A stretch of DNA of 64,000 bases, taken from Pyropia haitanensis (lineage: Eukaryota; Rhodophyta; Bangiophyceae; Bangiales; Bangiaceae). A program made the position numbers and the translations under genes. The notes under the pieces were generated by a model, which did no database searches, was not told where the DNA came from, and worked only from the letters and a program-made list of their open reading frames with translations. Of this stretch, positions 1-10,004 are shown in pieces (the stretch's first letter is position 1; every line of letters starts with the position of its first letter). Where the stretch lies: contig SDUX01000006.1 of NCBI GenBank assembly GCA_008729055.1, positions 1,249,501 to 1,313,500 on the forward strand. Reading direction: 5' to 3'.

Positions 1-1121
1 CATTTGTGCCGTCGTCACGACAACAGACTCGCAGAGTACAGAGGTTGCTTGCGGCGGCCACCCCGGGATCCCCCGCTCTCCCTCTTCTCTTGGACCGTCA
101 CGGGGGAATATTACAGCAACGAGAACCCGTCCTACCGACTTGGGCGACTATGAAGGCGGCTCCACCGGTGGCTGTGCCGAAGACGAGCACGTGGGGGTGA
201 CAGCCGCGCTCATCGTTTGCAAATACACCGAAGTAGCAGTGCTCTTCAGGGATTGAGACTCTGGTAGTTCACCATAGAAATTCATCTAAGTGTCTTGGAT
301 AAGTGATCCATCGAGCGGCAGAGCGATTTTATTTTCGTTGGTGTAATGGGGCTCTGTGGCTCCGTGCAGAGGTGACGCTGCCGCGTCCTGTCTGTCGTTG
401 CCTGGGCTGGTCCCCCTCCCGACCGGCCACGCCAGCGGGCTGCAGCGCATCGTCCCCGTGCGTGGGCGGTGACAGATGGGCGTTGAGCCACACACGGCCC
501 CCCCTGTCCCCCGCCCCCGACCGCCGTGCCCACCGCCGTCGGCGCCGCCCCGGCCTTTGCCGCCACGACCGCCACCGTTCCGCGCCCGGTGGGGGGGGGG
601 GGGGTGCAGGAGGAGTGGTGGCGGTGCGCCGCGTACCTGTCTCAGCCGCAGCGACAGGGCTGGGGGGGCGGAGGGGGGCGGGTGGGGTGCGGGGGTCGGC
701 CGCACCGGGAAGGCAGGAGGCTGGCGGTGGCGGTGGGACCAGCGGTAGCGGTAGGTGTGGCTGGCGGTTGTAGTGGGGGCGGCGACCGCCGACGCTGCCG
801 GCGTGGGCGCCGCCCCCATTGCGGGTAGGCGGCAGCCGGCGTGGTGTGCCGAGGCGGCTGAGACACGCTCAAGCCGGGCGAGGCAGACCTCCTCCCGCCG
901 CAGCTGGGGGTACCGCTGCTGGTGCTGCGGACGACTGCGGGCGGGCCGTGGCCGGCAGAGGTTGGTCGCTTGGCGTGGGCAGGTGCCGGCCGCCGCACCT
1001 CGTTTCACTCGGGTGCCGCGCTCCCTGGCTCTGGCACGGAAATCCCGCCCCTCCCCTTTACCCTTTTTGTCGGTACCTCCCCCTCTTTCCCTGCTGACGG
1101 CAGCCCCCGCCGGCGCCCGGC
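1..1121. other. No recognised gene; 5' flank of the carrier gene
   Basis: Several open frames cross this GC-rich stretch on both strands, but none shows a conserved motif or a consistent start. It holds a G13 run near 592-604 and pyrimidine-rich sequence just before the ATG at 1122, which may belong to the promoter or 5' UTR of the downstream carrier gene. Nothing else can be supported. Confidence 0.5.
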
Positions 1122-3104
1122 ATGGCTGCCGGCTCCCCCGTCCTGGCCGCCGCTGCGGGCACCCTGGTGCGCGTCGCTGACGATGGGAGGCCCCATGGCG
1201 ACGGCGCCTCCCCCCGTGACGGCGCGCTGTCCCCCCGGCACGGTGGCTCGCCCAGCGGCGCGGGCCTCGCTGCGCCGGCGCTTCCCCCCTCCCGGGGGCT
1301 GCCCACCGCACCCGGCGGCGACGACGGCGGTGGCGGCGACGGCGGCGGCGTCGGCGCTGGGGGGCCGGCCGCCGCTGGGGGCATTGAGCGGTGGCGCCTG
1401 ATCATCCTCACCTCTGCCATGCTCGGCGTCCAGTGCTGCTACTCGGTGCAGATCAACCGGGGCAGCGCGACGCTGCAGCTGCTGGGGATGGACGAGAACA
1501 AGGTGTCCCTGGCGTGGCTGGCGGGACCCCTGTCGGGGCTCCTCATGCAGCCGCTGGTGGGCGTCGCGTCGGACGCGTGCCGCTCGCCGCTCGGCCGCCG
1601 CCGGCCGTTTCTCATTGCGGGCGCCCTTCTCACCTCCCTCTCTCTGACGCTGTTTGCCAACGCGGACTGGGTGGGCGCCCGCCTCGCCGGCGTCAGCCCC
1701 GACGCGGCGGCTGCCGCCGCGGGCGCCGGCGACACGGCGGGCGTCGCGGCCGCGGCGGCGGCCGTGGCGGCGGGCCGGAAGCTTGCGGTGGTGCTGGCGG
1801 TGGTGGCGTTTTTCCTCCTCGACTTCTCCATTCAGGCCATCCAGGCGCCGCTGCGCGCGCTGGTGACGGACGTTGCGTCCGAGGGGCAGCAGCCTCTCGG
1901 CAACGCGTACATTGGCCTCATGACGGGGTGCGGCAACCTGGTGGGCTCCTTCCTCTCAAGCCGCAGCCTGACCAAGCTCTTCCCCATTTTTCGCACCGAC
2001 GTGCAAGCCCTCTTTGCCGCCGCCGCCTTGATCCTCTGCGTCACCGTCGGCCTGTGCGTGACGTGCGTGCGAGAAAAGTCAACGTCGGCGGCAGCGCGGG
2101 GCTACCAGCGCGCGCCGTCCGAGCGCGTTGGGGCCGGCGCGCCCCCGGCCCGCAGCCGCCGGTTTGGCGGTGACAGCGACGACGATGACGAGAGCTTTGG
2201 TGACAGCGACGGGGGCGCCAACGTGAATGGCGATGCCCCTCCCTGGAGGGGCTCCCCCGTGTACAGTGACGGGGACGGCGGTGGCGGCGGTGGGCGGCTC
2301 CGTGGGGGCGTCGGCCGTGCGACCAGTGGCAGCGGCGGCAGTGAGTCGATGCTCACGATGCTGCTGGCAGCCCCCCGCCCCTTTTGGCGCGTCTTTGTGG
2401 TGCAACTATTCACCTGGTTTGGCTTTTTCACGCTCTTTGTGTTTGTCAACACCTGGGTCGGCCGCAACATCTACCTTGGCTCCTCGTCGGCACCCGAAGG
2501 TTCTGACGCGCGGCGGCTGTTTGAGGCGGGCGTCCGTCTCGGCGGCCTTGGCAACTGCCTCACCGCGTTTGTGACAGTGGTGTACTCTCCAATGATCACC
2601 TCCCTCCTCGAGCGGTACGGCACCCGCCGCACCTACGCGTTCTCCCAGCTGGTGGAGGCGCTCTGCCTGTTTGCCGCGTTCTTTATCCGTGGCACCCCTG
2701 GCCAGGTGGGGCCGTCCCTGCTCCTGAAGTCCGCCACCCTCGTCATGATGGGCGCGTTTGGGGTGGTGTGGGCAACGACCATGGCTGTCCCGTGGGCGCT
2801 CGTCGGTGCCGCTCTGAACCGCCGCTACCCCGGACGGGTGGGCCTCTTCACCACCCTCTTTAACGTGAGCCAGAGCTTCCCGCAGCTGTTTGTGAGCCTC
2901 GGCTCGCCGTGGATTCTGGCCAAGGTGGGCGGCGACGTCAGCGTCGTGATGGCCATGGGCGGCGTCTTTGCGCTCGTCGGGGGGGCGCTCATCTTTGTGC
3001 TCCGCGTCGACCTGTTTGATGATGACGTGGAGGAGCGGGCGGTGTACGAGCTGGAGGATACGGTGCGGGACGAGGGGGATGAACGACAAGGAGCCATGCT
3101 TTAA
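1122..3104 (+). CDS. Sucrose/H+ symporter-like carrier (MFS, GPH/SUT family)
   Basis: A single uninterrupted frame of 660 residues, ATG to TAA. Residues 1-90 are a Gly/Ala/Pro-rich cytosolic tail. Membrane segments begin near residue 92, and the first loop carries the family hallmark LGRRRPF at about 157-163, preceded by a GPLSGLLMQPLVG segment, the pattern of plant sucrose transporters and SLC45 proteins. A hydrophilic, Asp/Gly-rich central loop lies at about 316-405, followed by the second half of the helices and an acidic C-terminal tail. Family knowledge: these carriers couple sucrose or related disaccharide uptake to protons at the plasma or vacuolar membrane. Substrate and location are inference; red algae use other main photosynthates, so the sugar could differ. 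The enlarged N-tail and loop make it longer than the roughly 500 residues of plant members. Confidence 0.87.
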   Translation: MAAGSPVLAAAAGTLVRVADDGRPHGDGASPRDGALSPRHGGSPSGAGLAAPALPPSRGLPTAPGGDDGGGGDGGGVGAGGPAAAGGIERWRLIILTSAMLGVQCCYSVQINRGSATLQLLGMDENKVSLAWLAGPLSGLLMQPLVGVASDACRSPLGRRRPFLIAGALLTSLSLTLFANADWVGARLAGVSPDAAAAAAGAGDTAGVAAAAAAVAAGRKLAVVLAVVAFFLLDFSIQAIQAPLRALVTDVASEGQQPLGNAYIGLMTGCGNLVGSFLSSRSLTKLFPIFRTDVQALFAAAALILCVTVGLCVTCVREKSTSAAARGYQRAPSERVGAGAPPARSRRFGGDSDDDDESFGDSDGGANVNGDAPPWRGSPVYSDGDGGGGGGRLRGGVGRATSGSGGSESMLTMLLAAPRPFWRVFVVQLFTWFGFFTLFVFVNTWVGRNIYLGSSSAPEGSDARRLFEAGVRLGGLGNCLTAFVTVVYSPMITSLLERYGTRRTYAFSQLVEALCLFAAFFIRGTPGQVGPSLLLKSATLVMMGAFGVVWATTMAVPWALVGAALNRRYPGRVGLFTTLFNVSQSFPQLFVSLGSPWILAKVGGDVSVVMAMGGVFALVGGALIFVLRVDLFDDDVEERAVYELEDTVRDEGDERQGAML

Positions 3105-4023
3105 ATCTTCAGCTGTGTGGTCTGTTGGCGTGGCTCCCCTGCGGGATGTGGCCCTGGTTCATGTGTGGTGGCAGCGGTTTGGTGTCTTGATGGCTGGGGA
3201 TTGACCACGCCAGGGCTTTCTCGTCTGCGCCGTTTATGGCAGCGTCGCGGTCGAGGCGAGGCACCGAAGAGTCGAGGCGATTGCTGGAGCGCTGGGTTGT
3301 CCTCCCCTACATGGCCCCCTCCTCGGCCACAGCGCGTCCAACCCTGTGCGCCTTGAGCACTGTGCAGACCACCGATGGCCGCGAGGTCCGGACCTGCTCT
3401 CCACAGCTGGCACATCTAGGGAGGGCGTGGGTCTGGTCCGCGACACCCTCCCATGCTTGTGTGTAGGGCACCTCGTGCAGCTTGTCTTTTTTGACAAGGA
3501 CCACGACACGAGCCGTGTGCGTGCGCCCCTCTGTGTCTTTGCCTCAGCGGACATGGTCATGGTCGCACCTGGTCGCTGTCCCACGTCCGCGCAGTTGCGG
3601 ATGTCCTATTTCTTTGCCACAGCAGCTGTAGCTGAGCTGCCCCCACATCGACCACTGACACTTCGTAAATTTGTCGACGATGGCAGCAACATTCGTGCTT
3701 TTGTCAGGACGAGGCCTCAAAATTTTGCGCCACGCAGCAGCCTTCCGCACAACGAGCAGCCGTCTCCTTCCCCGACCGCCGATCCGCCGAGTCGGCGCTG
3801 GCGCCTGGCGGTGGCGCGCAGCATCCTGTCCCACCCGCGCCCGGACGGCGGTTTCCCCCTCACCCCTCTGTTGCTCACCCGTCCCCCCCTCCAACTCCGC
3901 CCCCCCCCTCTTTCTCTCTAGCTCCCCTCTCTCGCACCCCGTCGGCCTGGTGCCGACGTTCCGTTCCCGCCCGGTTCCACCTCCCCCTTTGCCTCTGGCC
4001 CCATCCACCCACCTCTCCCCACT
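3105..4023. other. Intergenic, no gene seen
   Basis: The 3' flank of the carrier gene and the 5' flank of bL27m. Open frames here are short and lack recognisable motifs. The last 250 bases before the bL27m ATG are strongly pyrimidine-rich, a pattern also seen upstream of phytoene synthase (7450-7647) and the KH gene (12920-13016), so CT-rich leaders may be a shared promoter or 5' UTR feature here. Confidence 0.5.
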
Positions 4024-4535
4024 ATGGCCAGCGCGCTCACCCCCCTCTGGCGCCACGCGCTGCGCGCCTCTTCCGGCGCGGGCGCCCCCTCCCTGGCCGT
4101 CCGCCTCGGCGCTGCCGCCGCCGCGCCCCCCCTGCCCCCCCCCCCCTCGGCTTGCCCGCCGACGCCGCCGCGGCGGCCGCCGCGGGCGGCTGCCGGGCGG
4201 CGTCCAAGAAGGCCAAGTCGAGCTCCCGCAACGGGCGGGACTCGGCGGGCCGGCGGCTGGGCCCCAAGGTGGTGGACGGGCAGCTGGTCGCGGCGGGCGC
4301 CATCCTCGTGCGGCAGCGCGGCCTCGTCGTTCGCGCCGGCGAGGCGGTGGGCGTCGGCCGGGACCACACGCTGTTTGCGCTCGAGGCGGGGTGCGTGAGC
4401 TTCTTTCGCGCCACCCGCAGGGGGGCGGGGGGGCTGACGGCGCGGTACCCGGCGGAGCGGGTGTACGTGCGCATCGCGGCGGTGCCAGAGGGGCGGGCGG
4501 TGCCGGAGCGGCTGCGGGCGGCGTTGGGGAGATAG
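4024..4535 (+). CDS. Mitochondrial large-subunit ribosomal protein bL27 (frame break at a C run)
   Basis: From 4201 the frame encodes [15 protein letters not shown], then [18 protein letters not shown] and [12 protein letters not shown], the classic bL27 core, and ends at TAG 4533-4535. bL27 sits near the peptidyl-transferase centre of bacterial-type ribosomes. The N-terminus is in another frame: ATG 4024 starts an Arg/Ala/Ser-rich leader of about 35 residues typical of organelle import. The two frames meet around C7 and C12 runs (C12 at 4135-4146), so a homopolymer indel most likely separates them; a tiny intron is less likely. Mitochondrial rather than plastid targeting is assumed because red-algal plastid bL27 is usually plastid-encoded. 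The core call is firm; the exact leader is not. Confidence 0.85.
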
Positions 4536-5156
4536 GGGTGTGCTGCGGGGGGGGGGGCAGCTTGAGTAGGAGGGAGAGGGGTAGGGGGTGACGGGAGGGT
4601 GGGGGAAGGGGGGGGGCGGCGGGGGGGGGGGCGAAGGGAAGAGGGAGGTGCGGGAGGGAGGGGTTGAAGGAGAGCAGCGGTAGTCATGGAGACAAAGAGG
4701 ACTGATTGCGGTCTTTGTCGTGCGTAGTCGCGTTGGGGGAGGGGTGAGGAGACTGGACGTGCAGATGGCGTTGAGCCTATCATGGGCTGCGCTCGCAGCG
4801 GCACACCAGTGCCGTGCGTACAAGAGCTGCAGTCGCAAGCAACCATGGCCGCGCGGGTTTGTGCGTGTGGCCACCCCGGGCGGCTCCACCCCCGCCGCCG
4901 ACGCAGAGCGCTCCGGCGTCAAGACGTGCCGCGAAGGTTCCATCCCTCTTCTCCCCGGCAGCAAAGCACCGCCCCTAACGCCGCATCCAGCACCCAGGTG
5001 GGCTGTGCGTCCCGCACCGCTGCGGCCGCCTCCGACAAGGACACCCAGGGCAGCACTCAACTCAGGCTGAAGAAGAAAATAGTGGCCACGCCCGTCACGC
5101 AGCGGCCTCTGCACACGGGGCGCCAACCAACACCCCCCCCCCACATCCACCAATAC
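4536..5156. other. Intergenic, no gene seen
   Basis: The convergent interval between bL27m (+) and the TAM41 homologue (-). It contains G-rich stretches (4545-4635) and short open frames without motifs. It probably holds both 3' UTRs. Confidence 0.5.
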
Positions 5157-6721
5157 CTATCGGCCACGGCCCTCGGCACCGCGGCCCTTGCGGAGCTTGG
5201 CCAGCGCGTACCGCGCGGCGGTGGCAGGCCCCGCCGTCAGCACCCCCTTGACCGTCTGGCCGATGCTCGACGACCGCACCACCGCCGCGACGGCGGCAAG
5301 GACCACCGCGCTGCGGCCGCCGGCGGGCGCCGCCGCGCCGGCCACCAGTCCCCCCGCGCGGCCACCGCCGCCGCCGCCGCCGCCGCTGCGGCTGCCGCCT
5401 GCCGCCATCCACGCGGCCAGGCGGTGGCGGCGGGTGGTCGCCCCCCCCCCCCCCCCCCCCCACGCCCGCCACCGCCGCGGCGGCCGTGACAATCCCCCGC
5501 GGCAGCGCCGCGAGGAGGCGCTCCCGGCTCGCCACGCAGCCCGTCGCCTGGGCCCACCCCCCCCGCGCGTCGGCGACAGCACCCCCGCGCCGACCAGCGC
5601 GCCCACCGCCGGGCCGTACAGCGCGCCGTACGCGGCGCCCGCCGCGTCGCCCGCGACGAGCCGGTCCACCTTGGCCGGGTCTTCCGCCGCCACCACCGCC
5701 GACCGCACGTCGCCCGCGTACGACAGGCCCGCGGCGGTGGCGTGGAGGGCGGCCGCGGAGAAGGCGGGCGGCAGCAGCAGCACCGCCGCGGCGGTGGCGG
5801 CGGCAACGTTGGCGCCCAGCGCGGCCGCCAGGCCACGGGGTGGGGGGGTGAGCGTCACGACGGGCTTGTGCAGGCGGCCCGCGGCGTAGAGGGAGGTCCA
5901 GCCGGTAAGGTCGGCGGTGAGGGCGTCGGTGGAGATGACCCCGTACTTGATCAGCCGCCGGGTGATGGGGGGGGGGGGGAGCCGTCGGTGGTGCCCCTTG
6001 CCCCGTTGCAAGACGCCGTCGCCGCGCCGGCGGGGGCGGCGGGGACGCGGCCCGCCCACGGGACGAGGGTGTTGTAGTAGACACCGCCGCCCCAGCGCCA
6101 CTGCTGGACGGCGGCGAGCGCGGCGGGGCCCGCCCAGCGCAGCGGCACCGCATAGTGACTGCTGTTGGCCGCCAAATTGGCCGCGTGCCACCCGCGCACA
6201 TCGTCAACGGCAAGCAGGAAGTCGACCACCTTGGCGTCGGTGGTGGCGGCGGCGGCGGCGGGTGCCGGTGGCCCCGAGGCGGGCGCGGGGGTGACGCCAG
6301 GGGTGGCCCCCTCTGGCGGGTTCTCTTGTCCGCTGACAGGGAGCGCGGCGGGCGACGCAGCCTGCGGGACCGCGCCCGACCCGTAGGCAACCGCGTAGGT
6401 GGCGGGCGGGAGGGTGGCGAGGATGGCGTGCAGGAGCGCCGTGCTGGGGGGCATGGTCCGCCCCGCGGGGGCCGGCGACAGAGCCGGGGGAGCGCCGCCA
6501 ATGGGAGACGAAACAAACAACAATGGGTAGCAGAGGTGCTGGCGGAACGGTGTGGCCGCTTGCAGCACCTCGTTCGGCCAGCCACCAGCGGCCGCGCGGT
6601 GGCGGCGCCAGCGCGTAGGCAGGCAGCCGGGCAGTGCGAGCACCGCGACCGCGACGACGATGGCATGCGCGCCAGCGGCGTGAGCAACCGGATCTGTCCT
6701 TGCCACGTGGATGAAAATCAT
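5157..6721 (-). CDS. TAM41: TAM41-like mitochondrial CDP-diacylglycerol synthase (three frame breaks at C/G runs)
   Basis: Read 5'->3' on the minus strand, the segments line up with TAM41 across three frames: AVAYGSGAV, then DFLLAVDDVRGWHAANL, SHYAVPL and GGGVYYNTLVPWAGR; next IKYGVIST, GWTSLYAAGRLHKPV, LSYAGDVRSA and PAKVDRLV; then QATGCVASRERLLAALP; and finally SSSIGQTVKGVLTAG and YALAKLRKG before TAG at 5157-5159. TAM41 makes CDP-DAG on the matrix side of the inner membrane for cardiolipin synthesis. Frame changes fall at G13 (5967-5979), C8 (5557-5564) and C21 (5441-5461), so homopolymer errors are the simplest explanation. The start may be ATG 6721 (with a presequence) or ATG 6454, close to the catalytic GYGSG-like motif. 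A true pseudogene is unlikely, because conservation continues through every break. Confidence 0.85.
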
Positions 6722-7647
6722 CCATTTGCATGCCGGAGAGACGCAACAGTCAAGTATAAATTACGTAAGTGTAGTAGAGTAAGTTCTCGGACGCAGGCGG
6801 ACAGGCCGAGTTCTGTACAGAGAATACAGTGGAAGTCTTGCTTCAGACTGGCCGCCTGAGCACAAGAGGAAAGGGGACACGCCGCTCTGGTCCATCCGCC
6901 GCCACCACAACCGCATTGGCCACACACCTGGGAAGCCAATTGACATTGGTTGGTTGTCACGCTTGCAGCGTGCATCGGCGAGCCGTTGAAGCCTGTGCGC
7001 TCCATCAGCCGTTACCCACACATCCCGCCGCCGCCCCACAGGGTGGCCAATGGGTGGAACACACGTAGCATACACATTGACCGATCCAGCCCGCCTGGCC
7101 GCAGCCGTGCGGCGGCCGGCACCGCCGCCGTGCGGTCTCCCCGACCGGCAGGCATCATCACAAAGGGGCCCAAATGGCATCGTTGCGCGGGCGCCGGCAG
7201 GCTGTGGCGGTGGAGGTGCCCCGGGCGGGTTGGTGGCGTTTTCGCGGCGGCCGCCCTCCCCACCTCGCGGGCGTGTGGTGCAACTCCCCCGCCGTCGCCA
7301 CCATTGACATTGGCAGCGCGCCCCGCGGTCCCCCCCGCGTCCACTCTGTTGGTGCGAGCTCCACTCCCCTTCCCCAACCGTTCCACCTTCTCAACGTCGA
7401 CCCTCCACGCCGGCACGCCAGCGCGCACCCGCTCGACATCTCCGTCGTGCAAATCTCCCTCCTGCTTTGTCTGTCCCTGCACTTCACCTCCTCCCCAATC
7501 TCCTTCCCCTCCCCCCGAGCCATTTCCCCTTCCCTTGCGTAGCCACCGCCCTTCCACTTTCCTCCCCGTCTACCACTACCAACCCCATTGCCTCCCCCTT
7601 TGCCGTTGATCTCTCCCCCTCTACGTATGATCCCCCTCTCCCCACCC
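6722..7647. other. Divergent intergenic region between TAM41 and phytoene synthase
   Basis: About 0.9 kb between divergently transcribed genes, presumably holding both promoters. A TATAAAT-like string lies at about 6755. From 7330 to 7647 the plus strand is markedly pyrimidine-rich, leading into the phytoene synthase ATG. No coding sequence is recognised. Confidence 0.45.
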
Positions 7648-9284
7648 ATGGCGGCGGGCAGCGAAGCGGGGGCGCCCGCCTTTGCGGGTGCCCCCCTGCC
7701 ACTGCCGCCGCGGCTGCGGGCCGCTCATGTTGGATTCGGCCGCGGGATCGTGCGGCGGGCACCCGCACGCGGGTGCCCGGCGGGCAGCCGCCGCCGGCGG
7801 TCGCCCCGGAAAGCCATTGTGTCGCTGGCACCGGCGGCGGCAGGGGGTCCGAGCGGCCCCGCCGCCGACGCGGCGTTGGGCGCCGACGCCACCCCCCTGC
7901 TCATGCCCGACCACCTGTTTCGAGGGCCGCACCCGCGGGCGGCGGGCGGTGCAGGCGGCCGCGCCGACGACGGCCACCGGGGATGGCTCGAGGCAACGAC
8001 CGCCACATACACGCTGCCGTCGGCGGCGGCCGACCCGCCGCCGACGACGCCAGCGACGAGCCGAGCGGCGCCGGCGTTGGGGCCGTCGGCCACGGCGGCT
8101 CGGCGGGAGGGGGCGGCGGCCGCAGCCGCCACGGGCGGCAGCGGCGGGCCCGAGCTGGACGCCGCGGAGCTGCAGGCGCTCCCCGTGGTGGGCTCCGCCA
8201 CCACCCCCTCTTCCCCCCCCCCGCACCGTGGGACACGACCACCAGTGCCGCGCACGGGGTGTCGTTTTTGGGGCGGCGGCTCGACTATGTGCGCCGCCGG
8301 CGTGCGATTGTGGCCAAGGCGTACGAGGAGTGCGAGCGGATCACCGCGCTGCACGCCAAGACGTTTTACCTCGGCACCAGCTTCCTCGACCCTGCCAAGC
8401 GCTCCGCCGTCTGGGCCGTCTACACCTGGTGCCGCCGCACCGACGACCTTGTCGACGGGCCGCGGGTGGTGCAGCGGAGCGGCTCCCTCCGGGACGTCCT
8501 GGCAGGCTGGCGCTCCCGGCTGGACGCCATCTTTGCGGCTGGCCGGGGCGTGGCGGAGGGCCAGGAGGGGCAGGTGTCGCCACCCCGGGACGCGCTGGAC
8601 TTGGCGCTGGTGGACGTCATCCAGCGGTACCCAGACATGGACGTGTCGCCGTTTGCGGACATGATCGACGGCATGATCATGGACGTTGAGTTGGACCGGT
8701 TTGCCACGTGGGAGGACCTGCACTTGTACTGCTACCGGGTGGCAGGGACGGTGGGTCTGATGACGTTGCCCATCATGGGGTCGGCGGACGGCACGCAGGC
8801 AGGCCTACGGGCCGCCGCAGAGCCGGCGCTGGCGCTGGGCGTGGCCCTCCAGCTGACCAACATCCTCCGGGACGTAGGGGAAGACCGCCTCCGTGGCCGC
8901 ATCTACCTGCCGCTGGAAGACCTGGCCCGTTTTGGCTACACCGAGGCGGACCTGCTGGCGGGCGTCCTCGACGACCGGTACCGGGCGCTCATGGCGTTCC
9001 AGGTCGCCCGCGCGCGTGCGTACTTTGCCGACGCCGAGGCGGGGATTGCGCTGCTGAGCGAGGACGCGCGGCTGCCCGTGCGCGCCAGCCTCGATATGTA
9101 CGCGGGCATCCTGGACGTGCTCGAGGCCAACGGGTACGACAACTTTAGCCGTCGTGCGTACGTGTCGCGGTGGGGCAAGCTCGCCACCCTGCCGGCGTCG
9201 TGGGCGCGGCTGCAGCCGCCCGCGTCGCTCCCACGGCGCGCGCTGGACGCGTACGAGCGGCTCGCGTCGGCTGGGTCCAGATAG
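7648..9284 (+). CDS. PSY: Phytoene synthase, plastid-targeted
   Basis: Condenses two geranylgeranyl diphosphates to phytoene, the first committed step of carotenoid synthesis. The catalytic part runs from about 8255 to TAG 9284. It shows AKTFYLGTSFL, AVYTWCRRTDDLVDGP with the first Asp-rich motif, a Tyr/Cys-rich YCYRVAGTVG helix, and the second Asp-rich motif NILRDVGED, followed by GRIYLP. All are expected in squalene/phytoene synthases. The N-terminal 190 residues from ATG 7648 are Ala/Arg/Pro-rich and fit a transit peptide plus linker. They lie in a different frame from the core; the switch occurs at C10 (8213-8222), a likely homopolymer error. A second ATG at 7627 is possible. Function and family are firm; the exact N-terminus is not. 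Confidence 0.93.
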
Positions 9285-10004
9285 GGGCTGGAGTGGCCGC
9301 GCTGCGGCCGCTGCTGCCCGTCGTCGTGATGTCTCTGTGTTGTATGTACTGTACCATAGACAGGACCGTGGCCCGATAATATTTCTTTTCGACCACCCTT
9401 TCTGAGGCTGCGATGTCGCGGGCGTTGAGGGTTGACCACGGCTGCAGGCGTCTGCCGTCGGTGGACGTGCTCCCCTCATACCGACCGCCCCTACCTTGCC
9501 GCACGCGAAGCCGACGTAGCCGATGGCCCAGGAAAGTGACGCGGACAGGCAAAGTCATGGCAGCGTCTTTCTCTGTACACAGCTGCCGGCCGCCTGGCGC
9601 CCACTGCCAGTGCTCGTAGAGCGCCGCCCCCCCCCCCTCCGCCCCACCACCCCCACACCACACAGACAACACCTGCCCTACCCTCAGCGCCCCTCCCCCT
9701 CCTCCTCCTCCTCCTCCTCCCCCATCAACACCTACTCTGCCCCCAGAGCGCAAAGGCGTACGCGCGCTCCACCATCGACAAGCCGCGGACAGCGCACCGT
9801 CCCCCCTCCGCTCCTCCCCTGATCAATCTGTGCCCGTCGGCATTGCCCCCCCCTACTCACCCACCATCACCCCGCTGTGAGATGGAGGAACGGCTGGCCG
9901 CAGGGGCTGTGCGTCGCAGAGGACATGCCGGCACCGTCGGGGAACGAGGCGTGCGCCCAACACGTACGTGCCGGGTGCGAGAAGAAGACCGGCGTGGACA
10001 CCCC
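9285..10004. other. Intergenic, no gene seen
   Basis: The convergent interval between phytoene synthase (+) and the malectin-kelch gene (-). A short CCT microsatellite lies near 9696-9720. No conserved coding signal was seen on either strand. Confidence 0.5.
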